A stretch of 64,000 nt of DNA from Burkholderiaceae bacterium (lineage in GTDB: Bacteria; Pseudomonadota; Gammaproteobacteria; Burkholderiales; Burkholderiaceae_C), in assembly GCA_024235995.1 (NCBI GenBank), contig JACKLI010000001.1:1488001-1552000 (forward strand), read 5' to 3'. Made by a program: the position numbers and the translations under genes. Every line of letters begins with the position of its first letter. Position 1 is the first letter of the stretch. The notes under the pieces are model-generated. The model worked only from the letters and a program-made list of their open reading frames with translations. It was not told the DNA's origin and ran no database searches. Of the stretch, positions 50,302 to 61,029 are shown piece after piece.

Positions 50302-50324
50302 AAAAAACCCGCACGAGGCGGGTT
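50302..50324 (-). terminator. Rho-independent terminator after hppA
   Basis: On the minus strand AACCCGC-CTCGT-GCGGGTT followed by TTTTG: a 7-bp stem with a T-run 26 bases after the hppA stop codon. Confidence 0.75.
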
Positions 50325-50349
50325 GGGCAAGGGAGTGAAGAACCGGTGC

Positions 50350-52779
<2,430 letters not shown>

Positions 52780-53028
52780 GAGAGAGACTCCTCGTGTGTC
52801 GCGTTTTCGCTTCGGAGGAGCCGGCCGGGTGCTCAGGTGGGCAACGCAGCTGGCTTCTCCACCGCGTTGCTTCCTCGTGTGCCCCTTGCAGGCACGTGAT
52901 TGGCCAACAGGCCGAATTTAGCGCGAAAGCAGGCCGTTTGCCCAGCGCCAGGCGGCAGCGCCCGTAAAATCGACGCGGATTTTCCGTCTTGCCCCAGCGT
53001 GGGGCGCCTATTGCAAAAAAGCCACACC

Positions 53029-53556
53029 ATGTCCGTCAATCTCGTGTCTCCCGGCAAAAAAGCCCCCGAGGAATTCAACGTCGTCATCGAAATCCCGATG
53101 GACTCCGACCCCATCAAGTACGAGGTGGACAAGGAGAGCGGGGCGATCTTTGTCGACCGCTTCATGACCACCGCCATGTACTACCCGACCAACTACGGCT
53201 ACGTGCCGCAGACCCTGTCGGGCGACGGCGACCCGGTGGACGTGCTGGTGATCACGCCCTACCCGCTGCACCCGGGCGTGGTGGTCACCTGCCGCGCCCT
53301 GGGCATCCTGAAGATGGAGGACGAGGCCGGCATCGACGGCAAGGTGCTGGCCGTGCCCACCACCAAGATCCTGCCCATCTACAGCCACTGGAAGACGGCC
53401 CACGACGTCAACCCCATGCGCCTGCACGCCATCAGCCACTTCTTCGAGCACTACAAGGACCTGGAAGCGGGCAAGTGGGTCAAGGTGCTGGGCTGGGAAG
53501 GCCCTGAGGCCGCGCACCAGGAAATCGCCAGCGGCATGGCGGCCTACAAGAAGTAG
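53029..53556 (+). CDS. ppa: Soluble inorganic pyrophosphatase
   Basis: Cytoplasmic family I pyrophosphatase of 175 residues that hydrolyses PPi to phosphate with Mg2+. The active-site signature is DGDPVDVLV, and YYPTNYGYVPQT and the KILPIYSHWK region are conserved. The frame runs upstream to 52900, but the ATG at 53029 gives the usual N-terminus (MSVNLVSPGKKAPEEFNVVI). It diverges from the membrane pyrophosphatase with 249 bases between them, which contain a hairpin GCCCCAGCGTGGGGC (52991-53005) but no promoter I can call. The two enzymes compete for the same substrate. Confidence 0.96.
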   Translation: MSVNLVSPGKKAPEEFNVVIEIPMDSDPIKYEVDKESGAIFVDRFMTTAMYYPTNYGYVPQTLSGDGDPVDVLVITPYPLHPGVVVTCRALGILKMEDEAGIDGKVLAVPTTKILPIYSHWKTAHDVNPMRLHAISHFFEHYKDLEAGKWVKVLGWEGPEAAHQEIASGMAAYKK

Positions 53557-53563
53557 GACGGGC

Positions 53564-54493
53564 TCAGCCGCCGCGCCGCTCGGCCACCGCGATGCCGCCC
53601 AGCACCATGGCCAGGCCCAGCGCGTGGTAGGGCCGCAGCTGCTCGCCCAGCAGCAGCACGGCCAGCGCGGGGCCGAACACGGGGGTCAGGTTGTAGAACA
53701 CGCCGGCGCGCGCCGGGCCGATCAGCTCCACCGCGCGGATGTAGGTGATCTGCGACACGAACGAGGGCAGCAGCCCGACGTAAAGAATGATCCACCAGCC
53801 GCGCGGCGTGGGCCAGAAGAAGCCGCCCGCCGCCGCCTCCCAGGCCAGCAGCGGCAGCGAGGCCAGCGCCGCCACGCCGGCGACGGCGGCGAAGAACGCC
53901 AGCGGCGACACCGCCGGCTTGGCGCGCAGTCCCAGCGTGTAGCCCGCGTACAGCACCGAGGCCGCCAGCACGCCCAGGTCGCCCGCGTTCAGGTCCAGCG
54001 CGCACAGCACCGACCACTGCCCGCGCGCCGCCACCACCGCCACGCCCGCCAGCGTCAGCGCCACGCCCAGCGCCTGCAGCGCGCCCACCCGCTGGCGCAG
54101 CGCCACGGCGGCACCCAGCAGCACCAGCACCGGCACCACGCCCTGGATGATGGCCAGGTTGACCGCGCTGGTGTGGTGCGCGGCGGTGTAGTACAAGGCG
54201 TTGAAACCGGTGAAGCCGGCCACGCCCATCGCCGTCAGGTAGCGCCAGCGCGGGCGCAGCAGCGGCCAGGCGGCCACCACCTGCCGCCGCGCCACCAGCC
54301 ACAGCGCGATGCAGGCCACCGACCAGCGCGCGGTGGTCAGCATCATGGGCGACACCTGGCCCACGGCCAGCCGGGCCGCCACCACGTTGCTGCCCCAGAC
54401 CAGGGTGGTGAAGATCAGCAGCAGCAGCGCCGGCCGGCGGTCGAGCCAGGCCCGCAGCGTGGCGGCTGGGGGCAGGGCGGGCGAGGCGGGCAT
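53564..54493 (-). CDS. EamA family (DMT) transporter
   Basis: Inner-membrane protein of 309 residues with about ten helices in two EamA repeats: LIFTTLVWGSNVVAARLAVG opens the first and GDLGVLAASVLYAGYTLGLR the second. The family exports amino acids or other metabolites. Start at the ATG 54493; the frame upstream to 54574 runs into the dispersed repeat. It converges on ppa with 7 bases between stops. Substrate unknown. Confidence 0.9.
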   Translation of the reverse strand: MPASPALPPAATLRAWLDRRPALLLLIFTTLVWGSNVVAARLAVGQVSPMMLTTARWSVACIALWLVARRQVVAAWPLLRPRWRYLTAMGVAGFTGFNALYYTAAHHTSAVNLAIIQGVVPVLVLLGAAVALRQRVGALQALGVALTLAGVAVVAARGQWSVLCALDLNAGDLGVLAASVLYAGYTLGLRAKPAVSPLAFFAAVAGVAALASLPLLAWEAAAGGFFWPTPRGWWIILYVGLLPSFVSQITYIRAVELIGPARAGVFYNLTPVFGPALAVLLLGEQLRPYHALGLAMVLGGIAVAERRGG

Positions 54494-54543
54494 GGCGCCG
54501 AGCGTAGCAGCGCGGCAGCGCGGAGGCGACACGGCTGCGCCAA

Positions 54544-54609
54544 ATTTCAAGCCAAATCGCTTTGTAGCCCGCATTGAAAAATACCAAGCAGCTATCGAAA
54601 CAATAGTCG
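54544..54609 (+). repeat. Dispersed repeat copy R7, between eamA and DUF2868 genes
   Basis: Reads ATTTCAAGCCAAATCGC at the left and CAAGCAGCTATCGAAACAAT then AGTCG at the right. It occupies the divergent promoter region of the two genes. Confidence 0.8.
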
Positions 54610-54672
54610 ATGCACCGTGCCGATGCCGGCACCCAGGCGCGGCGATGGGGCAGGGATAATGATCCGCGCCCC

Positions 54673-56124
54673 ATGCAGCCGACCACCCCGACCCCCGCGT
54701 TCGAGCGCGCCAGCCCGCTGGCGCGCTCGCTGGTGGCCGCCGCCGTGCAGCACATCGAGGCAGCCGGCGCGCTGGATGACGCGGCCGAGCTGCGCCAGGC
54801 CTTCGCCGCCCAGCCCACGCGCGCCGCCCAGGTGCAGGCGCGCGCCTGGCTGCTGGGCCAGCGCCTGGGCCTGCCGCAGGAGCTGGCGCGCTGGCGCCTG
54901 TGGGGCGGCTGGGTGGGGCTGGCGCTGGCGTTGCTGATCGCGCTGGCGGGCCTGGCGGCGGGGCGCAGCGTGCTGGCGCCCGACCGCAGCATCAATGCCG
55001 TGGCCGCGTTCGTCAGCCTGCTGGGCCTGCACGCGCTCACGCTCACGGTCTGGCTGCTGGGGCTCTTGGCCACGCTGGCGGGGCTGCACGTGCGGCTGGG
55101 CGACTGGTCGCTGGGCCGGCTGGCCCTGGGCCTGGTGGCGCGCTGGCCTTCGGGGCGCGGCCCGCACGCGCTGGACTTGTGGCGCGGCTTCGGCGCGGTG
55201 ATGCAGCGCCGGCGCCTGTGGCCGTGGCTGACCGGACTGATCAGCCACGGCATCTGGACGGCGGCCTTCGCGCTGACGCTGGCGGTGCTGGCCTTCGGCT
55301 TCGCCTTCCAGACCTATCGCCTGAGCTGGCAGACCACCATCCTGAGCGCCGAGTTCTTCCAGCGCTTCGTGCAGATCACCGGCGCGCTGCCTGCCGCGCT
55401 GGGCTTTCCCGTGCCCGACGCGCAGGCCGTGGCGCAGGTGGGGCAGGCGGGCGCCGGCTTCGTGCCCCAGGCCGCGGGCCAGCGCGAATGGGCCTGGTGG
55501 CTGATGGGCTGCGTGGCGGTCTACGGCCTGCTGCCGCGCGCGCTGCTGGCACTGCTCAGCGGCTGGCGCTGGCGCGCCGGCGTGGCGCGGCTGGCGGGCG
55601 TGGACATGGCCGACCCCGAGGTGCAGCGCATCGTGCGCCGGCTGGATGCGCTGGAGCCGCCGCCCGCGGTGATTGACCCCGAGCACCCCGGCGCCGCCGC
55701 GGCCACCCCCGCCTGGCCGGCGGCCGCACCCGGCGCGCCGGGCTCGTGGCGGGCGATCGGCTTCGAGCTGCCGCCCGAGCTGCTCTGGCCGCTGCCCATC
55801 GATTCCGCCGCATCGCCCCTGCGCGTCAGCGGCAGCCAGGCCGAGCGCCAGGGCGCCCTGCAGCAGCTGGCCGCCACGCGCCCGCAGTCGCTGCTGCTGC
55901 TGGTGCACGCGCCGGCCAGCCCCGACCGCGGCACGGCGCGCTTCGTGCGTGAGGCCGCCGCGCTGGCGCAGCGCACGGCGCTGTGGCCGGTGGGCGAGGG
56001 CGCCGACTTGGGTGCGCGCTGGCGCGACTGGTTGAAATCCGAAGGTTTTGACGCTGTGGCCCGCGTGCAATCTGCGCCAGAAGCTCTCGATTGGATAGCA
56101 AACCGCGAGGCTGGCGATGCCTGA
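54673..56124 (+). CDS. DUF2868 membrane protein
   Basis: A 483-residue protein of unknown function. Helices are predicted at about 75-100 (GWVGLALALLIALAGLAAG), 108-140, 195-220 and 275-300; the N- and C-terminal parts are soluble. It always seems to travel with the DUF3482 GTPase encoded next, and the genes overlap by 8 bases here, so the two very likely act together, perhaps as a membrane-bound GTPase system. ATG at 54673. The last 25 codons include a degraded copy of the dispersed repeat. Confidence 0.8.
   Translation: MQPTTPTPAFERASPLARSLVAAAVQHIEAAGALDDAAELRQAFAAQPTRAAQVQARAWLLGQRLGLPQELARWRLWGGWVGLALALLIALAGLAAGRSVLAPDRSINAVAAFVSLLGLHALTLTVWLLGLLATLAGLHVRLGDWSLGRLALGLVARWPSGRGPHALDLWRGFGAVMQRRRLWPWLTGLISHGIWTAAFALTLAVLAFGFAFQTYRLSWQTTILSAEFFQRFVQITGALPAALGFPVPDAQAVAQVGQAGAGFVPQAAGQREWAWWLMGCVAVYGLLPRALLALLSGWRWRAGVARLAGVDMADPEVQRIVRRLDALEPPPAVIDPEHPGAAAATPAWPAAAPGAPGSWRAIGFELPPELLWPLPIDSAASPLRVSGSQAERQGALQQLAATRPQSLLLLVHAPASPDRGTARFVREAAALAQRTALWPVGEGADLGARWRDWLKSEGFDAVARVQSAPEALDWIANREAGDA
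56037..56102 (+). repeat. Possible degraded dispersed repeat copy R8 in the DUF2868 gene
   Basis: GAAATCCGAAGGTTTTGACG ... AGAAGCTCTCGATTGGATAGC aligns loosely with TTTCAAGCC...AAGCAGCTATCGAAACAATAG. It lies in the 3' end of the gene and stays in frame. Confidence 0.35.
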
Positions 56125-57520
56125 GCCGCTGATCGTTGCCGTGGTCGGCCACACCAACGCGGGCAAAACCTCGCTGCTGCGCACGCTCACGCGCCAGGTC
56201 GATTTCGGCGAGGTGTCCGAGCGCCCCGGCACCACGCGCCACGCCCAGGCGCTGGCGCTGCGGCTGGATGGGCGCGAGGCCGCGCGCTTCATCGACACGC
56301 CGGGGCTGGAGGATTCGGTGGCGCTGCTCGACTTTCTGGGCCGCCAGCCGGGCGAGACGCGCACCGAGCGCGTGCGTGCCTTCCTGGCCGGGCCCGAGGC
56401 GCGCGCCGCCTTCGAGCAGGAGGCCAAGGTGCTGCGCGCGCTGCTGGAGCAGGCTGACTGCGCCATGCTGGTGATCGACACGCGCCAGCCGGTGCTGCCC
56501 AAGTACCGCGCCGAGATCGAAATCCTCGCTGCCTGCGCCAAGCCCGTCATGCCGGTGCTCAACTTCGTGCGCGACGCCGCCAGCCGTGTGGCTGACTGGC
56601 ACCCGGCGCTGCAGGAGGCCGGCCTGCACGCGCGCGCCGAGTTCGACGTGGTGGCTCCCTTCAACGGCAGCGAGCGCCAGCTCTACACCGACCTGGCCAC
56701 GCTACTGCCCACGCGGCGCCAGCAACTGGCCGGCATCGTCGATGCGCTGGCGCTGCAGGCGCGCGAGCGCACGCAGGCGGCCGCGCGTGTGCTGGCCGCC
56801 AGCCTGATCGACGTGGCCGCCATGCGCCGCGCGCTGCCGGCCGAAGACTTTGCCGACGAGCTGCGCCAGCGCGCCTTCGTGCGCGAATTCCAGGACGGCG
56901 TGCGCCGCCACGCCCGCCGCGCGGTCGATGAGCTGCTGGCGCTGTACGCCTTTCGCGCCGACGACGCCGAACTGGCCGACCTGCCCGCGCTGGCCGGGCG
57001 CTGGCAGGACGACCTGTTCAACGCCGAGCTGCTGAAAAACGCCGGCGCGCGCCTGGGCCTGGGCGCCATGATCGGCGCCGGCCTGGGCGCGGTGGCCGAC
57101 GTGGCGCTGGCCGGCCTGTCGCTGGGCGCGGCCACCACACTGGGCGCCACCGTGGGCGGCGCGCTGTCGGGCGGCTGGCGCCCGCTGTGGCGCAAGCTGG
57201 AAAACCGCCTGCAGGGCGTGCAGGAGCTGACGGCCGACGACGCCGTGCTGCTGCTGCTGGCCGAACACCTGAGCGCCCTGGCCGCCGCCCTGGCCCGGCG
57301 CGGCCACGCGGCGCAGCAGCGCGTGCGGGTGGATGCATCGGCCGATCTGGACGCCGACGAGACCCTGCGCGAGGTGGTCGGTGCCCTGTCGGCGGCGCGC
57401 GGCCACCCGGACTGGGAGCGGGGCGTCAAGGGTGCGTCGGATGACGGCGAGCGTGCCGAATTGCAGGACGAGGTGGCGCGGCGGCTGTTGCCGCGCCTGC
57501 TCGAGCCCACCGATGCGTGA
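56117..57520 (+). CDS. DUF3482 domain GTPase
   Basis: A 467-residue TRAFAC-class GTPase (Era-like N-terminal domain, about 1-180). G1 is GHTNAGKTS, G2 lies in RPGTTRH and G3 is DTPGLED. The usual G4 NKxD is replaced by LNFVRD, so nucleotide specificity may be altered. The DUF3482 region (about 185-460) is helical and contains a glycine-rich hydrophobic hairpin (LGAMIGAGLGAVADVALAG, then LSLGAATTLGATVGGAL) that may insert in or touch membrane. Function unknown; coupled to the DUF2868 protein. Confidence 0.85.
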   Translation: MPEPLIVAVVGHTNAGKTSLLRTLTRQVDFGEVSERPGTTRHAQALALRLDGREAARFIDTPGLEDSVALLDFLGRQPGETRTERVRAFLAGPEARAAFEQEAKVLRALLEQADCAMLVIDTRQPVLPKYRAEIEILAACAKPVMPVLNFVRDAASRVADWHPALQEAGLHARAEFDVVAPFNGSERQLYTDLATLLPTRRQQLAGIVDALALQARERTQAAARVLAASLIDVAAMRRALPAEDFADELRQRAFVREFQDGVRRHARRAVDELLALYAFRADDAELADLPALAGRWQDDLFNAELLKNAGARLGLGAMIGAGLGAVADVALAGLSLGAATTLGATVGGALSGGWRPLWRKLENRLQGVQELTADDAVLLLLAEHLSALAAALARRGHAAQQRVRVDASADLDADETLREVVGALSAARGHPDWERGVKGASDDGERAELQDEVARRLLPRLLEPTDA

Positions 57521-57575
57521 GTGACCCGGCGCCGCCAGCCGCTACCATGCGCCCAGAACCCGAGGAGGTCGCTTC

Positions 57576-59066
57576 ATGATCAAGAAAATCCTGCTGGCCG
57601 TGCTGGCCGCCGTGCTGCTGCTGGCCGCGGCCGTGGCCGTCAACACCGTGCGCAAGGGCTCGCGCCAGCTCAGCGTGCCGCCCTTGCCGCCGCTGGCCAT
57701 CGACGAGAACGCCGTTGCCCAGCGCCTGGCGCAGGCGGTGCGGCTGAAGACGGTGTCCTCGGCCAGCGACGCGCAGCTCAACGCCGACCAGTTCGAGGCG
57801 CTGCACGCGCTGCTTGAAAAGCAGTTTCCGTTGGTGCACGCCAGGCTCAAGCGCGAAGTCGTGGGCGGCCTGAGCTTGCTCTACACCTGGCCCGGCAGCG
57901 ACCCCCAGGCCAAGCCCATCCTGCTGATGGCGCATCAGGACGTGGTGCCCATCGCCCCTGGCACCGAGGGCGACTGGCAGCAGCCGCCGTTTTCCGGCGC
58001 CGTCGCCGACGGCTACGTCTGGGGCCGCGGCTCGTGGGACGACAAGGGCAACCTGCTGTCGCAGCTGGAGGCCGTCGAGCTGCTGCTGAAAAGCGGCTGG
58101 CAGCCGCCGCGCACCGTCTACCTGGCCTACGGCGCCGACGAGGAGGTCAGCGGCCAGCGCGGCGCGGCGCAGATCGCGGCGCTGCTCAAGTCGCGCGGCG
58201 CGCAGCTGGACTTCGTGATCGACGAAGGCCTGCTGGTGCTCGACGGCGTGATGCCGGGCCTCAAGCAGCCCGCCGCGCTGGTCGGCATTGCCGAGAAGGG
58301 CTACATGTCGGTGCAGCTCACCGTGTCGGCCACGCCGGGCCATTCGTCCATGCCGCCGCCCAAGGGCAGCAGCGCCATCGCCATGATGGCCGCGGCCCTG
58401 AGCAACCTGGAAAACCAGCAGATGCCCGCCGCCATCCGCGGCGTGGCCGGCGAGATGTTCGACACCCTGGCGCCCGAGATGAGCGGCTTCTCGCGCGTGG
58501 CGCTGTCCAACCTGTGGCTGTTCGGCCCGCTGGTGCAGCGCCAGCTGGAGGGCGCGGGCAGCACCAACGCCATGCTGCGCACCACCACGGCGCTGACCAT
58601 CGTGAATGCGGGCAACAAGGACAACGTGCTGCCCGGCCGCGCCGAGGCCACGGTCAACTTCCGCATCCTGCCGGGCGATACCCGCGAAGGCGTGATGCAG
58701 CACGTGCACGGCGCGGTCGATGCGGCGGTGCCGGCCGATCACCTGAAGCTCGAGGCCCTGCCCGGCGCCAAGGAGGCGTCCAAGGTGGCGCCCACCGGCT
58801 CGCCCCAGTACCGGGTGCTGAACCAGACCATCCGCGAGGTCTTCCCCGACGCGCTGGTGGCCCCCGGCCTGATGGTGGCCGCCACCGACTCGATCCACTA
58901 CGAGCCCATCAGCGACCACATCTTCAAGTTCTCACCCGTGCGCGCCAACGGCGAAGACCTGAAGCGCTTTCACGGCACCAACGAGCGCCTTGCCGTGAAA
59001 AACTACGCCGACGCCATCCGCTTCTATCACCGCCTGATCATGCAGATGGCCGCCGCGCGGTCCTGA
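57576..59066 (+). CDS. M20 family metallopeptidase (PM20D1-like)
   Basis: A 496-residue zinc hydrolase with an N-terminal membrane anchor (about 4-25). The metal-binding motifs are MAHQDVVP, GRGSWDDKGN (bridging Asp) and the catalytic YGADEEVSG; the last ligand region is ATDSIHYEPI. The dimerisation lid starts at VSATPGHSSMPP. Sequence style places it with the mammalian PM20D1 (N-acyl amino acid) and bacterial carboxypeptidase S group. ATG at 57576 after GAGGAGG. It converges on the next gene with only one base between stops. Confidence 0.9.
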   Translation: MIKKILLAVLAAVLLLAAAVAVNTVRKGSRQLSVPPLPPLAIDENAVAQRLAQAVRLKTVSSASDAQLNADQFEALHALLEKQFPLVHARLKREVVGGLSLLYTWPGSDPQAKPILLMAHQDVVPIAPGTEGDWQQPPFSGAVADGYVWGRGSWDDKGNLLSQLEAVELLLKSGWQPPRTVYLAYGADEEVSGQRGAAQIAALLKSRGAQLDFVIDEGLLVLDGVMPGLKQPAALVGIAEKGYMSVQLTVSATPGHSSMPPPKGSSAIAMMAAALSNLENQQMPAAIRGVAGEMFDTLAPEMSGFSRVALSNLWLFGPLVQRQLEGAGSTNAMLRTTTALTIVNAGNKDNVLPGRAEATVNFRILPGDTREGVMQHVHGAVDAAVPADHLKLEALPGAKEASKVAPTGSPQYRVLNQTIREVFPDALVAPGLMVAATDSIHYEPISDHIFKFSPVRANGEDLKRFHGTNERLAVKNYADAIRFYHRLIMQMAAARS

Positions 59067-59067
59067 G

Positions 59068-60543
59068 TTACCCCTGCCGGCGCTGGCGGCGCCAGGCCAG
59101 GCCGGTGAGGCCAAGGCCCATGGCCAGCAGGCTCCAGATGCCCGTGGCCGGGATGGGGGCGATGGGGCCGGGGCCGGTGTTGTCGTCGTCTTTCACCGTG
59201 ACGGTCGCTTCAGTCGGCGTGCCCAATTCGTAGTCGGCCGTGGCGGGTGGCGTGGCCAGCGCGATGGTGGCGGCTACGTTGCCGTCGCCCGGCACGGTGT
59301 TGGGCGTGGCGGTGATGGTGCATTGCGCCTCTGTGGCGCCCGCAGCGATGGTGATGGGCGAGGCGCAGGTGGTGCTGTAGCGCGGATTGGTGGTGGGCAA
59401 GGTCAGGTCCACCGGCAGTCCGCCGGCGGGGGCCGGCCCGTCAAGCGTGACGGTGCAGGTGGAGACGTTGCCGGCGGCGTCGACCAGGTCGGTCGGCGTG
59501 CATTGCAGCGTGGCCGTCAGCTTGGGCAGGCATTCCGCGGCGTCCGTGCTTTGCGCTGTCTGAGTCTGCGTATATTCGTCCGATACCGTCCCTGCGGGGA
59601 TGCTCATGAGTCGAACGCCGGGCGTGGCGGTGGAAAAGCCGCCCACAAAAGCCATCTGGCCATTCTGCAAACGGGCCGCGCCACCATAGGGCGCCCAGCT
59701 TCCGAAAAAGGTTTCGCCAACACCTGTCTGCAGGAGGGTGACGGTGCCTGTCGCCAAATCCACTTGGTAGCTGGTGTTGCTCGATCCGCGAGCTGCGGTG
59801 GCAATCCCATAGGCGTATGTGCCCGTTGCATCGATGGCAAAGTCACCCGATTGCGCCGTAATAGCTTGACTCAGCGTAATCGTGCCCACATAGGTAGGCA
59901 CATCATTCGCGACGCTGATCCGAATCAATTCGTTGACAGGGCCACCCCGCAGGTTTCCAATGATCAACTCGTTGTTGGCCGGGTTGAATGCCGCTGCGTT
60001 GACGTTGGGACCCCATTGGAACCACCGGTTGGCGGGCATACCTTGAATCACGCCCAGGTTGTCCACGCCGGTCGTGCCGTATTTCAGCACCTGGATGTGG
60101 CCCGTGTAGTCGCGCGAAGTTGCTTGGCTGAAATCGGTGTCGCCCTGCGTCGCGCGAATGGCGTAGATGTAGCCGTTCTGGGGGTGCATGCCCATGGCCA
60201 CCGTTGCGCCCGCGTTTACCGACGTGGCGCTGCCGGCATTGATCGGCGTTGGGGCGCCTTGCCCCGTCCAGATATTCGTGATGGCGGCGGCATCGCCTGC
60301 CGCTGCGGGCAAGGTCACCTGGTCGAGCGCAATCGTGGGCGGAGTGCTGGAATTATCGGTTCCCGACTTGAGATACCGTGCCTGGTAGAACGACAGCGAG
60401 CCCACCGAACAACGGGGCAACGGCGCGCCAGCATCCGCGCGGCCGATGGACGGCAGTGCCGCGAGCACGACTGCGATCGCGATGACTGAAGCCTTTGCTA
60501 CGAATTGCGGCCTGCGTGCAATGGTGTGCGGATCAAATGTCAT
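59068..60543 (-). CDS. IPTL-CTERM sorting-domain exported protein with Calx-beta-like domain
   Basis: A 491-residue exported protein. A long signal peptide (residues about 1-38, ending IGRADA) precedes a repetitive beta-rich region with propeller-like strands (HPQNGYIYAIRATQGD, FNPANNELIIGNLRGG, YAYGIATAARG). A Calx-beta-like domain follows (about 355-455, closing VTVKDDDN), then the C-terminal signal PIPATGIWSLLAMGLGLTG with RRQRR. This is an IPTL-CTERM type signal, the second in the window. ATG at 60543 behind GGGAGGG. Codon use is less GC-rich in the middle than in its neighbours. Function unknown. Confidence 0.8.
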   Translation of the reverse strand: MTFDPHTIARRPQFVAKASVIAIAVVLAALPSIGRADAGAPLPRCSVGSLSFYQARYLKSGTDNSSTPPTIALDQVTLPAAAGDAAAITNIWTGQGAPTPINAGSATSVNAGATVAMGMHPQNGYIYAIRATQGDTDFSQATSRDYTGHIQVLKYGTTGVDNLGVIQGMPANRWFQWGPNVNAAAFNPANNELIIGNLRGGPVNELIRISVANDVPTYVGTITLSQAITAQSGDFAIDATGTYAYGIATAARGSSNTSYQVDLATGTVTLLQTGVGETFFGSWAPYGGAARLQNGQMAFVGGFSTATPGVRLMSIPAGTVSDEYTQTQTAQSTDAAECLPKLTATLQCTPTDLVDAAGNVSTCTVTLDGPAPAGGLPVDLTLPTTNPRYSTTCASPITIAAGATEAQCTITATPNTVPGDGNVAATIALATPPATADYELGTPTEATVTVKDDDNTGPGPIAPIPATGIWSLLAMGLGLTGLAWRRQRRQG

Positions 60544-60713
60544 GACAAATACCCTCCCTGCAACAAAAAACAACAATTATTAACAGTATTGAAATATTAT
60601 TACCGATTTTGACGGGGCGCCGGACCGGGCGTCGGGTGCTGGCGGCTTGACAAGCGGGTCTGGTGCGGCAGACTTCACGCAATCAGCATGATCGTGCGTA
60701 CGACAATCGCTCC
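60544..60713. other. AT-rich divergent intergenic region
   Basis: The stretch 60561-60612 is markedly AT-rich (AACAATTATTAACAGTATTG) against a very GC-rich background and lies upstream of the IPTL-CTERM gene. It probably contains its promoter, but I cannot pick hexamers with confidence. Confidence 0.4.
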
Positions 60714-61025
60714 ATGAAACACATCGTCCTTCTTGCCGCCACCCTGCTGGCCTCCGCTGGCGCCCAGGCCAGTTGTTATACGGTGTTGGACGCCAAGGGC
60801 CAGATCGTGTCGCAGACCTCCACCCCGCCGGTGGACATGGCGCTGCAGCTGCACCAGACCGTGCCCGAGCGCTTCGGCCCCGGTGCCGACATGGTGTTTG
60901 GCGTGGCCGACGAGAACTGCGGCCCGCCGGCCGAGCCCTTCGAGGCGGCGCAGCTCACGCCGGTGGTGCACAAGGCGGGCAGCCCGCGCGCGGTGCGGCG
61001 CAAGCCCAAGGCCGACCGGGGCTGA
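60714..61025 (+). CDS. Small exported protein of unknown function
   Basis: A 103-residue protein with a clear signal peptide (MKHIVLLAATLLASAGAQA, cleavage before SCYT). The mature part begins SCYTVLDAKGQIVSQTSTPP and contains two cysteines (in SCYT and NCGPP) that could pair in the periplasm, plus a basic end (RAVRRKPK). I do not recognise a named family. It stands alone and converges on the next gene with 4 bases between stops. Confidence 0.65.
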   Translation: MKHIVLLAATLLASAGAQASCYTVLDAKGQIVSQTSTPPVDMALQLHQTVPERFGPGADMVFGVADENCGPPAEPFEAAQLTPVVHKAGSPRAVRRKPKADRG

Positions 61026-61029
61026 GTCT

